From JBKPHS01 sp046729975 (GTDB taxonomy: Bacteria > Actinomycetota > Thermoleophilia > Solirubrobacterales > Thermoleophilaceae), in the NCBI GenBank assembly GCA_046729975.1, contig JBKPHS010000182.1:1-13580 (forward strand): a stretch of 13,580 nucleotides of DNA. Reading direction: 5' to 3'. Positions 1-6,058 of the stretch are shown here, one piece after another; the first letter of the stretch is position 1, and every line of letters begins with the position of its first letter. The position numbers were made by a program, and so were the translations under genes. The notes beneath the pieces are model-generated. The model saw only the letters and a list, made by a program, of their open reading frames with translations, searched no databases and was not told the origin of the DNA.

Positions 1-838
1 GGTAGGGCTCGCCGGCGATGCTCCAGGGCTTCAAGTCGTGGAGCGTGCGGCCGTGGTAGTCGCGGTAGGCGGGGCTCGCCGGGTAGCCGTGGGGGCCCCA
101 GACCAGCTCGACCGTTTGCCAATCAATTGGCAAAGCCACCGGCCCTGCCGCTGTGCTCACGGGCTCGAGGTGGTTCAGAGCCCCCAGCCCCCAGCCCCCA
201 GACTGGTCGACGCAGAATGCTTCGACGCCGTGCTCGGCGAGGTCGCGCTCGAGGCCCGGCCGGTAGGCGCACTCGGGCAGCCAGAAGCCGCCCGACCAGC
301 CGCCGAAGCGGCGCTCGTGCGAGGCGACCCCCGTGCCCGCCTGGAGCCGGATGCCGGCGTCCGTGGCGAGCAGCGGCAGTACGGCGTGAGTGGCCGCGCT
401 CGTCCAGATCTCGAGCGGCCCCTCCCGCTCGAGGCGCGCGAAGGCCGCCAGCGGATCGCGGCCGAGGCGCTCGAAGGCCTGGTCGGCACCCGCGTAGTCG
501 CCCGACGCTCGGCGCACCTCGGAGGCCAGCACGGGCTCGCCCGTGTCATCGAGACCGGCCGCGTCCTCGGCATGGATCGGCGCCCTGATCTCGCGCAGGA
601 ACCGGGCGAAGCGGTCGCCCGGCTCGCCGCCGAGCGTCTCGAGCTGGTCGCACAGCACCGGAGTGAGGCCGAGCGTGACCGGAGCGTCGGCGAGCAGCTC
701 GGTCAGCGGCAGATAGACGGTCGCGAGCGCCTCCCAGAGCCACTCCTCGCCGAAGGGCCAGCGATCGAAGCCCTCCACGTACGGCATGTGGGCGTGCAGC
801 AGGAGCGCAAGCGCGCCGCGATCCGAGGCCCGGCTCAT
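1..838 (-). CDS. GH57 1,4-alpha-glucan branching enzyme, 3' part cut by the window edge
   Basis: The frame reads 279 residues from an ATG at 838 to the left edge without a stop, so the C-terminal part is missing (family members are usually about 500 residues or more). The N-terminus has the GH57 opening LLLHAHMPYV (residues 12-21). GGFWLPECAY (183-192) carries the expected catalytic nucleophile, Glu189, close to the position seen in characterised GH57 branching enzymes. PIDWQT and GYPASPAYRDYH follow. Such enzymes form alpha-1,6 branches in alpha-1,4-glucans in the cytoplasm. The start overlaps the upstream methyltransferase stop as ATGA, implying translational coupling. The same gene order occurs in M. 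tuberculosis (Rv3030-Rv3031), which favours a role in a methylated or storage glucan. An in-frame triple heptamer and an AT-rich 20-bp inverted repeat lie inside the gene. The donor and acceptor glucans cannot be told from sequence. Confidence 0.88.
   Translation of the reverse strand, partial: MSRASDRGALALLLHAHMPYVEGFDRWPFGEEWLWEALATVYLPLTELLADAPVTLGLTPVLCDQLETLGGEPGDRFARFLREIRAPIHAEDAAGLDDTGEPVLASEVRRASGDYAGADQAFERLGRDPLAAFARLEREGPLEIWTSAATHAVLPLLATDAGIRLQAGTGVASHERRFGGWSGGFWLPECAYRPGLERDLAEHGVEAFCVDQSGGWGLGALNHLEPVSTAAGPVALPIDWQTVELVWGPHGYPASPAYRDYHGRTLHDLKPWSIAGEPY
115..134. repeat. AT-rich 20-bp inverted repeat inside the GH57 gene
   Basis: TTTGCCAAT (115-123) and ATTGGCAAA (126-134) are perfect 9-bp arms around a CA centre. 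On the coding strand it encodes the conserved LPIDWQT segment with codons rare in this gene (TTG, CCA, ATT, GAT, CAA). It looks like an operator or recombination-type dyad, but no function is established. Confidence 0.6.
181..201. repeat. Three perfect tandem heptamers CCCCCAG (CTGGGGG on the minus strand)
   Basis: Three exact 7-bp units lie at 181-187, 188-194 and 195-201. The 21 bp keep the GH57 frame and encode Gly/Trp/Leu-rich residues (about 213-220). The minus, coding strand has three G5 runs, so a G-rich structure in the mRNA is conceivable. Confidence 0.8.
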
Positions 839-1593
839 CGCAGGACGGCGAGGAAGTCGAGCGCGTCGTCGAGGTCGCCGTCGCGGATCGCGAAGTCGGC
901 GGCCGAGATCGCGGGCACGAAACGGTCGTAGAAGCGCTTCGTTATCCCGAGTCGCGGGTGCAGCTCGCCCCAGCCGGCGCGGATCGCGAGCTCGTGGAGC
1001 CGCAGCCTGCGGGCGTGGAAGACGCCCAGGATCTCGACCTGGTCGAAGCTCTCCTCGCAGAGCGTCCGGAACTCCCCGGCGCGGTACTCCTTCACGTGCC
1101 AGGGGTTGTCGGACTTCTCGGCTCCCGGCGGCGCGAGCCTCAGCACGTTCGGCGTGGAGACATAGACGGCGCCCCCCGGCCGCACCAGCGAGCGGAAGTG
1201 CTCGAGCAGCTGGCCTGGGTTCCGAACGTGCTCGATCGTCTGGAGGAAGACCACCGCGTCGCACGGCTCGGCGTAGCTCTCCACCAGATCTCGCACGAAC
1301 CGGACACCGGGTCGCGCGTACTTGAGGCGAGCATGCTCGTAGGCCTCCGGGTTCGCATCGACCCCCGTCACCCGGGCGGCGCGGCCGGCCAGCACGTCGC
1401 TGCCATAGCCCTCGCCGCAGGCCATGTCGACCACGTCGAGGCCCCCGACGCGCTCGGCGATCCACTCGTACGCCGCCAGATGACGGCGGAACCAGTAGTT
1501 CTCCGCCGGCACGTCCGGGAGCGTTCGCTCGCCGGTGAGCGCGAGCGGCGGAACGCCCTCCGGCTGGTCCCTCTGCACGTAGGCCGCGGGCAC
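835..1593 (-). CDS. SAM-dependent methyltransferase, Rv3030-like
   Basis: With the GTG at 1593 as start this is 252 residues. The class I SAM-binding motif VVDMACGEGYGSDVLA is at 54-69, the acidic ribose-binding residue is Asp79 (VTGVDANPEA), and STPN lies at 146-149. LTGERTLPDVPAENYWFRRH near the N-terminus and SAADFAIRDGDLDDALDFLAV at the C-terminus match what I recall of mycobacterial Rv3030, a methyltransferase linked to methylglucose lipopolysaccharide. Its stop overlaps the GH57 start (ATGA). The frame opens at a TTG at 1641, inside a heptamer tract, but conserved sequence begins only near 1540. I prefer the GTG at 1593 because a TATCGT hexamer ends 7 nt before it, as expected for a leaderless transcript; the GTG at 1578 is also possible. 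Glucan 6-O-methylation is inferred from the neighbour and the likeness. Confidence 0.88.
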   Translation of the reverse strand: MPAAYVQRDQPEGVPPLALTGERTLPDVPAENYWFRRHLAAYEWIAERVGGLDVVDMACGEGYGSDVLAGRAARVTGVDANPEAYEHARLKYARPGVRFVRDLVESYAEPCDAVVFLQTIEHVRNPGQLLEHFRSLVRPGGAVYVSTPNVLRLAPPGAEKSDNPWHVKEYRAGEFRTLCEESFDQVEILGVFHARRLRLHELAIRAGWGELHPRLGITKRFYDRFVPAISAADFAIRDGDLDDALDFLAVLR

Positions 1594-1600
1594 GGGCGGA

Positions 1601-1627
1601 ACGATATTCCGGGAACGGCTCTGCCAA
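1601..1627 (-). promoter_or_regulatory. Possible promoter of the Rv3030-like methyltransferase
   Basis: On the minus strand TTGGCA (1627-1622) and TATCGT (1606-1601) are 15 bp apart, a short spacer. The -10-like hexamer ends 7 nt before the GTG at 1593. The -35-like part lies within the heptamer repeat tract. Weak sequence evidence. Confidence 0.3.
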
Positions 1628-1648
1628 CTGCCCACTGTCAACTGCCAT
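1621..1648. repeat. Four degenerate tandem heptamers (CTGCCAA type) in a divergent promoter region
   Basis: Consecutive 7-bp units read CTGCCAA, CTGCCCA, CTGTCAA and CTGCCAT. They occupy the gap between two divergent methyltransferase genes and overlap the possible minus-strand -35 and the plus-strand -10. They could be a short tandem repeat or a set of regulator half-sites. Confidence 0.65.
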
Positions 1649-1653
1649 ATAGT
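1648..1653 (+). promoter_or_regulatory. Possible -10 hexamer TATAGT for the 1665 methyltransferase
   Basis: TATAGT ends 11 nt before the ATG at 1665, so the transcript would have at most a few nt of leader. No SD is visible before the ATG, which supports leaderless or near-leaderless translation. No good -35 is seen. Confidence 0.4.
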
Positions 1654-1664
1654 CCTCGCCCGCG

Positions 1665-2576
1665 ATGCCCGGCCCGACGGCGGATCAGATCCGGGACGTC
1701 AACGTCCGCTACCACGACGCCGCCGCCGGCAGCTACGACTCGAAGTGGGGCATCAGCTACACGAGCGCGGGTCGCAGGCAGGTCGTCGGCAAGCTCTGCA
1801 AGGCCCTCGGCGCCTCCCCCGCTCCATTCGCGCGCGCTCTTGAGATCGGGTCCGGCACCGGCTACTTCACGCTCAACCTGCTGCGCGCCGGCCTGATCGA
1901 GGAGGCCGTGGCGACCGACATCTCCCCCGGGATGCTGAGGACGCTCTCGGCCTCGGCCGAGCGGCTCGGCCTCGAGGTCGCGACGGCCGCCTGCGAGGCG
2001 GCCGAACTCCCGTTCGCGGACGAGTCCTTCGACCTCGTCTTCGGCCATGCCGTGCTGCACCACCTGCCGGACCTGGACGGCGCGTTCGCCGAGTTCCGTC
2101 GCGTGCTGAGGCCCGGCGGCACGCTCGCCTTCTGCGGCGAGCCGTCCCGCCACGGGGACCGCCTGGCCTACCTGCCCAAGCGAGCCGCTCGCGCGGCCGC
2201 CCCCTACTGGCGTTTCCTGCTGCGCACCGGCGAACGGCGCAACGGACACTCGGCCGGTTCTCACGGCGACGGCGAGTCGCTCGAGATGATCGTCGACGTG
2301 CACTCGTTCACGCCGGCCGAGCTGGCGGGCTACGCGCGGCGCGCGCGCTTCGAGTCCGTGCGGGTCAGCGGCGAGGAGCTGGCCGCGAGCTGGTTCGGCT
2401 GGGCCAACAGGACGCTCGAGTCGACGGCCGACCCGGACGATGTGCCATGGGCCTGGCGCCAGTACGCCTACCGCGGCTACCTGGCTCTGCAGGCCCTCGA
2501 CCGGGTGCTGCTCGAGTCGCTCTTGCCGCCAGCGGTCTTCTACAACCTGCTGCTGGGCGCGCGCCGGCCCGAGTAG
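1665..2576 (+). CDS. Class I SAM-dependent methyltransferase (Methyltransf_11 type)
   Basis: This 303-residue protein has motif I LEIGSGTGYF (59-68), Asp85 in ATDIS as the likely ribose-binding acid, LPFADESFDLVF (115-126), HHLPD (132-136) and VLRPGG (147-152), the standard order of a small-molecule methyltransferase. The C-terminal 130 residues are helical and aromatic-rich (WFGWANRT, PWAWRQYAYRGYLALQ) and probably form the substrate cap. No signal peptide is seen, so it is cytoplasmic. It diverges from the Rv3030-like gene and shares its short repeat-bearing control region. A role on the same glucan is possible, since mycobacterial loci also carry more than one methyltransferase, but the substrate cannot be read from sequence. 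Its TAG stop lies inside a perfect palindrome shared with the next, convergent gene. Confidence 0.88.
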   Translation: MPGPTADQIRDVNVRYHDAAAGSYDSKWGISYTSAGRRQVVGKLCKALGASPAPFARALEIGSGTGYFTLNLLRAGLIEEAVATDISPGMLRTLSASAERLGLEVATAACEAAELPFADESFDLVFGHAVLHHLPDLDGAFAEFRRVLRPGGTLAFCGEPSRHGDRLAYLPKRAARAAAPYWRFLLRTGERRNGHSAGSHGDGESLEMIVDVHSFTPAELAGYARRARFESVRVSGEELAASWFGWANRTLESTADPDDVPWAWRQYAYRGYLALQALDRVLLESLLPPAVFYNLLLGARRPE

Positions 2577-2590
2577 CGGCCGCTACTCGG
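2569..2590. terminator. Perfect 22-bp palindrome holding both stop codons of a convergent gene pair
   Basis: CCGAGTAGCGG at 2569-2579 is followed directly by its exact reverse complement at 2580-2590. The plus-strand TAG (2574-2576) and the minus-strand TAG (2583-2585) sit symmetrically inside. RNA from either strand could fold into a 9-bp stem with a GGCC loop, so a bidirectional terminator is likely. There is no U-tract. Confidence 0.6.
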
Positions 2591-3206
2591 CGAGGACGAA
2601 GTCGTATCGGCCCACGCGCCGGTCGCCCGCCCGCCGCCACCCGAGAAGCAGCTCCCTGTCGAAGATTCCGTCCGTGCGGTTGCGCGGCTCGCCGGGAAAG
2701 TAGAGCTGCGTCGTCAGGACGGTTCCGCCGCGCGGCTGCACCTTCACGTGGATGTGTCGCGTGCGGCCCGTGTAGAGCCCGGGGACGATCGTCTCGAGGC
2801 GGTAGCGCCCGCGGGAGTCGGTGAACTGGTGTCCGCGCAGACGGTATCCGTCGTCGTCGTACTTGCCGCCGGCGTCCGCCTGCCAGAAGTCGAGGAGGGC
2901 GCCGCGAAGGCGCCGGCAGCCGGTCGAGAGCACGTAGCCGGTCAGCGTCAGGCGCGTCCCGCGCATGCCCGACTCGACGAGCGAGCCGCGCCGCGGCGAG
3001 TCCGGCGTGAAGTACGGCCCCTCGGTCTGCTCGGGCGTCGGCTCGTCGCCGTCATCGCAGGCGGGCGTCGCGCGCATCGACGTAGTGTTCGCGGGCGGAG
3101 CCGGCTCGTCGTCGTCCTCCGAGCCGCAGGCTGCGAGCAGCGCGGCGGCCGCAGGCACCGCCAGCCCGAGCTCGCTCAGCCGCCGGCGGCTGAGGGTGTC
3201 GCTCAC
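2583..3206 (-). CDS. Extracytoplasmic intradiol ring-cleavage dioxygenase (lipoprotein)
   Basis: This 207-residue protein has the intradiol dioxygenase core: TEGPYF (61-66), DFWQADAGGKY (106-116), RGHQFTDSRGRYRLETIVPGLY (124-145) and RTRHIHVKV (148-156). The expected non-haem Fe(III) ligands are Tyr116, Tyr145, His151 and His153, with Arg150 beside them. The family opens catechol-type rings between the two hydroxyls. The N-terminus has SRRRLSEL, resembling a twin-arginine signal, and a lipobox LAAC with Cys27, followed by an acidic Ser/Pro/Thr-rich linker, so it is probably exported folded and lipid-anchored. Its start overlaps the hydrolase stop by 4 nt (3203-3206), so the two are likely co-translated. 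The aromatic substrate is unknown; plant- or soil-derived catechols are a guess. Confidence 0.9.
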   Translation of the reverse strand: MSDTLSRRRLSELGLAVPAAAALLAACGSEDDDEPAPPANTTSMRATPACDDGDEPTPEQTEGPYFTPDSPRRGSLVESGMRGTRLTLTGYVLSTGCRRLRGALLDFWQADAGGKYDDDGYRLRGHQFTDSRGRYRLETIVPGLYTGRTRHIHVKVQPRGGTVLTTQLYFPGEPRNRTDGIFDRELLLGWRRAGDRRVGRYDFVLAE

Positions 3207-4009
3207 TCCCGCTCCAGGAACTCGGTCACGTGGCGGAGAAACAGCTCGGGCGCCGAGTCCATGGCGACGTGGCCTTGCCCGTCGAGCACCGCGACCTCGG
3301 CGTTGGGGAGAGTCTCGGCGAGGATTTCGATCGGACGCCGCAGGAACGGCGCGCTCTCGGAGCCCGCGAGTAGCAGCGTCGGAACCTCGACGTCGCGGAA
3401 GCGCTCGGCGACGTCATATGTGTAGTCGTCCGCGATCCGCATCTCCCGAGGGATCGTGTGGGCCGCCGCGACGCGCGCCGGCCACGTGGGCAGCGAGCGC
3501 ATCAACTCGATCTCCTCGTCGCGCATCCTCACGATCTCGCGCAGGAACGTGACGGCCACGCCCTCCCGGTCGCCTGCGTCCAGCATCGCCTGCAGGTGGT
3601 CGGGCGCGCCGGGCGGGTAGATCTCGATGCCGACCGGCAGCGGCGGCTCGTAGAGGATCAGCCGCCGCAGGTTTGCCGCGACCCGCGCCGACTCGAGCGC
3701 GGCGGCGCCGCCGTAGGAGTGCCCGAGCAGGTTCGCCGGCTCGCGGAGACCGTCGACCACCGCCGCGATGTCCTCGAACTCGCTCTCCATCTCATACGCG
3801 TCGCCGTCCCCGCTGGCGCCGCGGCCGCGGCGGTCGAGCGAATACACCGTGAAGCGCTCCGCGAGGGCGGGGACGACGCCGGCGAAGCGGTTGTGGTCCG
3901 CCCCGGTCCCGTGGACGAGCACGAGCGGCGGGCCGAGCCCGCGTGTCCAGGCGGCGATCTCGGTCCCGTCGCGCGATCGAAAGCGCTCCACTCGGTCGAC
4001 TCCGGTCAT
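3203..4009 (-). CDS. Alpha/beta hydrolase
   Basis: This 268-residue protein has an alpha/beta-hydrolase fold. The oxyanion motif is HGTG (33-36), the nucleophile elbow is GHSYGG with Ser98, and the catalytic His is His247 in GQGHVAMDSAPELF. The acid is probably Glu218 in LAGSESAPF, where relatives usually have Asp. DRRGRGASG (59-67) is typical of the family. No signal peptide, so cytoplasmic. It is the first gene of a two-gene unit with the exported intradiol dioxygenase, joined by a 4-nt overlap. No SD precedes the ATG; a TAGCGT hexamer ends 6 nt upstream, pointing to a leaderless transcript. An esterase or C-C hydrolase for aromatic compounds would fit the neighbour, but this is inference. 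Confidence 0.88.
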   Translation of the reverse strand: MTGVDRVERFRSRDGTEIAAWTRGLGPPLVLVHGTGADHNRFAGVVPALAERFTVYSLDRRGRGASGDGDAYEMESEFEDIAAVVDGLREPANLLGHSYGGAAALESARVAANLRRLILYEPPLPVGIEIYPPGAPDHLQAMLDAGDREGVAVTFLREIVRMRDEEIELMRSLPTWPARVAAAHTIPREMRIADDYTYDVAERFRDVEVPTLLLAGSESAPFLRRPIEILAETLPNAEVAVLDGQGHVAMDSAPELFLRHVTEFLERE

Positions 4010-4015
4010 GGTCGG

Positions 4016-4044
4016 ACGCTAGGCGATCGGACACAACCCGGCAA
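4016..4044 (-). promoter_or_regulatory. Likely promoter of the hydrolase-dioxygenase unit
   Basis: On the minus strand TTGCCG (4044-4039), a 17-bp spacer and TAGCGT (4021-4016) precede the ATG at 4009 by 6 nt. Spacer length and position fit a sigma-70-type promoter giving an mRNA that starts at or next to the ATG. Confidence 0.45.
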
Positions 4045-4056
4045 GCGGCTGGCGCC

Positions 4057-4245
4057 CTACCGCACCGGCTGGTCGCCGGCGAGCGCGCGAACGAGCGCTG
4101 CGTTCGCCACTCGCAGCTGTCTGGCACGGAGGTCCAGCAGCCGGGCGGCCCAGCCGCTCACGTCCAGGCGCTCGGTGCCACCGGTGACGCGCCCCACGAG
4201 CGGCGCGGCGGCGGAAGGGCTGGTTACCGGTTGCATGACAGTCAT
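4057..4245 (-). CDS. Small hypothetical protein, 62 residues
   Basis: This reading frame lies in the gap between hisC and the hydrolase gene, on their strand. From the ATG at 4245 it encodes 62 residues starting MTVMQPVTSPSAAAPLVG and continuing as an amphipathic, helix-like stretch (RLDVSGWAARLLDLRARQLRVANAALVRALAG). Composition is balanced, unlike the Arg/Pro/Ser-rich sequence in other frames here, and third codon positions are GC-rich, as in the real genes. No SD is visible. Two in-frame ATGs (4245 and 4236) fall within a 13-bp dyad. I do not recognise a family. It may be a real small protein or a chance frame. No other gene is seen in the 307 bases between the two large genes. Confidence 0.4.
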   Translation of the reverse strand: MTVMQPVTSPSAAAPLVGRVTGGTERLDVSGWAARLLDLRARQLRVANAALVRALAGDQPVR

Positions 4246-4246
4246 G
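4234..4246. repeat. 13-bp dyad CATGAC-A-GTCATG at the start of the small ORF
   Basis: Perfect 6-bp arms flank a single A. The dyad covers both candidate ATG codons of the 62-residue ORF. It could be an autoregulatory operator, or simply a product of the repeated ATG. Confidence 0.35.
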
Positions 4247-4316
4247 ATCGTCGGCGACGCCCGTCTGGACCACCGAGCTAGCTGGCGTCCCGATGCGGGG
4301 GTCAGCCGAACCGTCC

Positions 4317-5420
4317 TCACGCCGTTGCTTCCGCAATCCGCGCGAGCATCTCGGCGAAGAGCGCGTTCTCCTCGTCGGTGCCGGCGGTAACGCGGATGGC
4401 GCCCGGAGCGCCGAAGCCGCCCAACTCGCGGACCATCACGCCCTCGCGGAGCAGCAGCCCCGCGAGCAGTCGCCCGTCGCCGAGCGCCACCTCGTACGGG
4501 ACGTCGGCGTAGACGAAGTTCGACTGCGAGGGCTCCGGCTCGAGGCCGGCCCGGGCGAGCGCGTCGTGGAGGAAGTCGCGCGCGCGCCGGGCGTGCTCGA
4601 TGCGCCCCGCTACCGCCGCGTGCTCGTGGAGCGATGCGAAGGCCGCCTCCTGGGCGGGCTGGTTCACGTTGAAGATGGGCCGCACGCGGTCGAGCGCGTC
4701 GGCGACGTCCGCCGAGGCGACGGCGTATCCGATTCGCAGCGCCGCGAGCCCGTAGACCTTCGAGAAGGTCCGGAGGACGGCGAGCCGCTCGTGGCCCTCG
4801 CGCACGAGCGTGATCCCCTCGGGCTCCGGCTCCGCGTACTCGGCGTAGGCCTCGTCGAGCACACAAAGCACCGGCGCGGGCAGCGCGTCGAGGAACGCGC
4901 GGACGTCCTCCGCCGGCACCAGCACGCCGGTCGGGTTGTTGGGATTCGCCAGGTAGACGAGCCTCGTGCCTCCGCCTGCCTCGGCGAGCAGGGCGTCGAG
5001 GTCAGGCCGCCGTTCGGACAGCGGCACCTTCACCGGCTCGCCGCCGCTGCACGCCGCTGAGGCGACGTAGCTCGGAAAGGACGGCCACGGGAAGACCGCC
5101 CTGCAGCCGGGGTCGAGCGTCGCCACCGCGCACAGGCGGATCAGCTCGTCCGCGCCGTTGCCGAGCACGATCCGCTCGGGGGGCACGTCGTGCCGCCGCG
5201 CGAGCTCCCCCCGCAGCCTGGCGCCACCCGCGTCCGGGTAGCGGTTGAGCTCCGCGGCCGCCGTCTCGAAGGCGGCCACCGCCGCCGGCAGTGGACCGAA
5301 CGCGCCCTCGTTCGAGGCGAGCTTGACCATGCGCTCGAGCCCGAGATCCGCCTGGATCTCGCGCATCGGCCGCTGGGGCCGGAAGGGCTCCACCTGGGCG
5401 AGGGCTTTGCGCAGCGGCAT
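4317..5420 (-). CDS. hisC: Histidinol-phosphate aminotransferase
   Basis: This 367-residue, full-length fold-type I PLP aminotransferase has LASNEGAFGPLP (34-45), LGNGADELI (86-94), NPNNPTG (159-165), DEAYAEY (189-195) and the PLP lysine Lys221 in TFSKVYGLAALRIGY, with the final RVTAGT near the C-terminus. It fits HisC, which transfers an amino group from glutamate to imidazole-acetol phosphate in histidine synthesis. No other his genes are nearby, so aromatic or phenylalanine aminotransferase activity (the Pat subgroup) cannot be excluded. The ATG at 5420 has no SD; a TAGGCT hexamer lies 4 nt upstream and overlaps the -10 of the divergent Lon-domain gene. The stop is followed by about 70 nt before the small ORF. 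Confidence 0.87.
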   Translation of the reverse strand: MPLRKALAQVEPFRPQRPMREIQADLGLERMVKLASNEGAFGPLPAAVAAFETAAAELNRYPDAGGARLRGELARRHDVPPERIVLGNGADELIRLCAVATLDPGCRAVFPWPSFPSYVASAACSGGEPVKVPLSERRPDLDALLAEAGGGTRLVYLANPNNPTGVLVPAEDVRAFLDALPAPVLCVLDEAYAEYAEPEPEGITLVREGHERLAVLRTFSKVYGLAALRIGYAVASADVADALDRVRPIFNVNQPAQEAAFASLHEHAAVAGRIEHARRARDFLHDALARAGLEPEPSQSNFVYADVPYEVALGDGRLLAGLLLREGVMVRELGGFGAPGAIRVTAGTDEENALFAEMLARIAEATA

Positions 5421-5423
5421 GGG

Positions 5424-5430
5424 TAGCCTA
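5424..5430. promoter_or_regulatory. Overlapping opposed -10 hexamers between hisC and the Lon-domain gene
   Basis: The 17-nt gap between the two start codons contains TAGCCTA. Read on plus, TAGCCT (5424-5429) ends 8 nt before the GTG at 5438. Read on minus, TAGGCT (5430-5425) ends 4 nt before the ATG at 5420. Both match TAnnnT. Neither gene has an SD, so both mRNAs are probably leaderless and the two promoters nearly coincide. Confidence 0.5.
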
Positions 5431-5437
5431 GTTCCCG

Positions 5438-6058
5438 GTGCCGGAATCGATTGACCGCTTTCCTCTTTTCCCGCTGGAGCTCGTGCTCCTGCCGAGCGAG
5501 GTGGTCCCGCTGCACATCTTCGAGGAGCGCTACAAGCAGATGATCGGCGAGTGCCTCGAGGAGAACAGCGAGTTCGGGATCCTCTGGCTCTCGAGCGACG
5601 GCCTCAAGGAGATCGGCTGCACCGCGCAGGTGACCCAGCTGCTCGAGCAGATGGAGGACGGGCGGATGAACATCCTCGTCCAGGGCGTGCGGCCGTTCCG
5701 CCTGCTTCGCCGGATAGAGGACATGGCCTACCCGGCCGGCGCGGTCGAGGTGCTCGATGAGCCCGACGACGAGGTCGACCCCGAGGTGGCGGCCGGAGCT
5801 CGCGACCGCTACGCCGACCTGGTCGAGCGCGTGACCGACTCGCGGCCGGCCGAGGCCGCGCTCGGCGAGCTCGACGCCTACGGCATGGCGGCGACGGTCG
5901 ACTTCCCGCTCGACGCGAAGCAGGGCCTGCTCGAGGTGCGCTCGGAGCAGGAACGGATGCGCACGGTCGCCGAGCTCTTCAGCGCGACGATGAGGCGGCT
6001 CGACTACATGGAGCGCGTGGGCGAGCAGGCCAAGTCGAACGGCAAGGTGCGCCTCTAA
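5438..6058 (+). CDS. Stand-alone Lon substrate-binding (LON N-terminal) domain protein
   Basis: This 206-residue protein matches the LON N-terminal domain: FPLFPLELVLLPSEVVPLHIFEERYKQM (8-35) is the hallmark opening, followed by FGILWLSSDGLKEIGCTAQVTQLL and the basic strand GRMNILVQGVRPFRLL. No ATPase (Walker) or Ser-Lys protease motif is present, so it is a single-domain relative and not Lon itself. These proteins are cytoplasmic; an adaptor or quality-control role is presumed from the domain but is not established. The C-terminal half is acidic and helical. The GTG at 5438 is preceded by a -10-like hexamer and no SD. The TAA stop overlaps the stop of the convergent lipoprotein gene, and a perfect 24-bp palindrome begins 6 nt later. 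Confidence 0.88.
   Translation: MPESIDRFPLFPLELVLLPSEVVPLHIFEERYKQMIGECLEENSEFGILWLSSDGLKEIGCTAQVTQLLEQMEDGRMNILVQGVRPFRLLRRIEDMAYPAGAVEVLDEPDDEVDPEVAAGARDRYADLVERVTDSRPAEAALGELDAYGMAATVDFPLDAKQGLLEVRSEQERMRTVAELFSATMRRLDYMERVGEQAKSNGKVRL

Noticed and set aside
181..201. CRISPR or larger repeat array
   Set aside because: The units are only 7 bp, with no spacers, and there are no cas genes in the window.
38..931. Plus-strand frame of 297 residues at the left end
   Set aside because: The minus strand holds a recognisable GH57 frame over the same bases. The plus frame has only biased composition.
958..1896. Plus-strand frame of 312 residues across the Rv3030-like gene
   Set aside because: It is antisense to a methyltransferase with clear motifs and runs into the next real gene in another frame.
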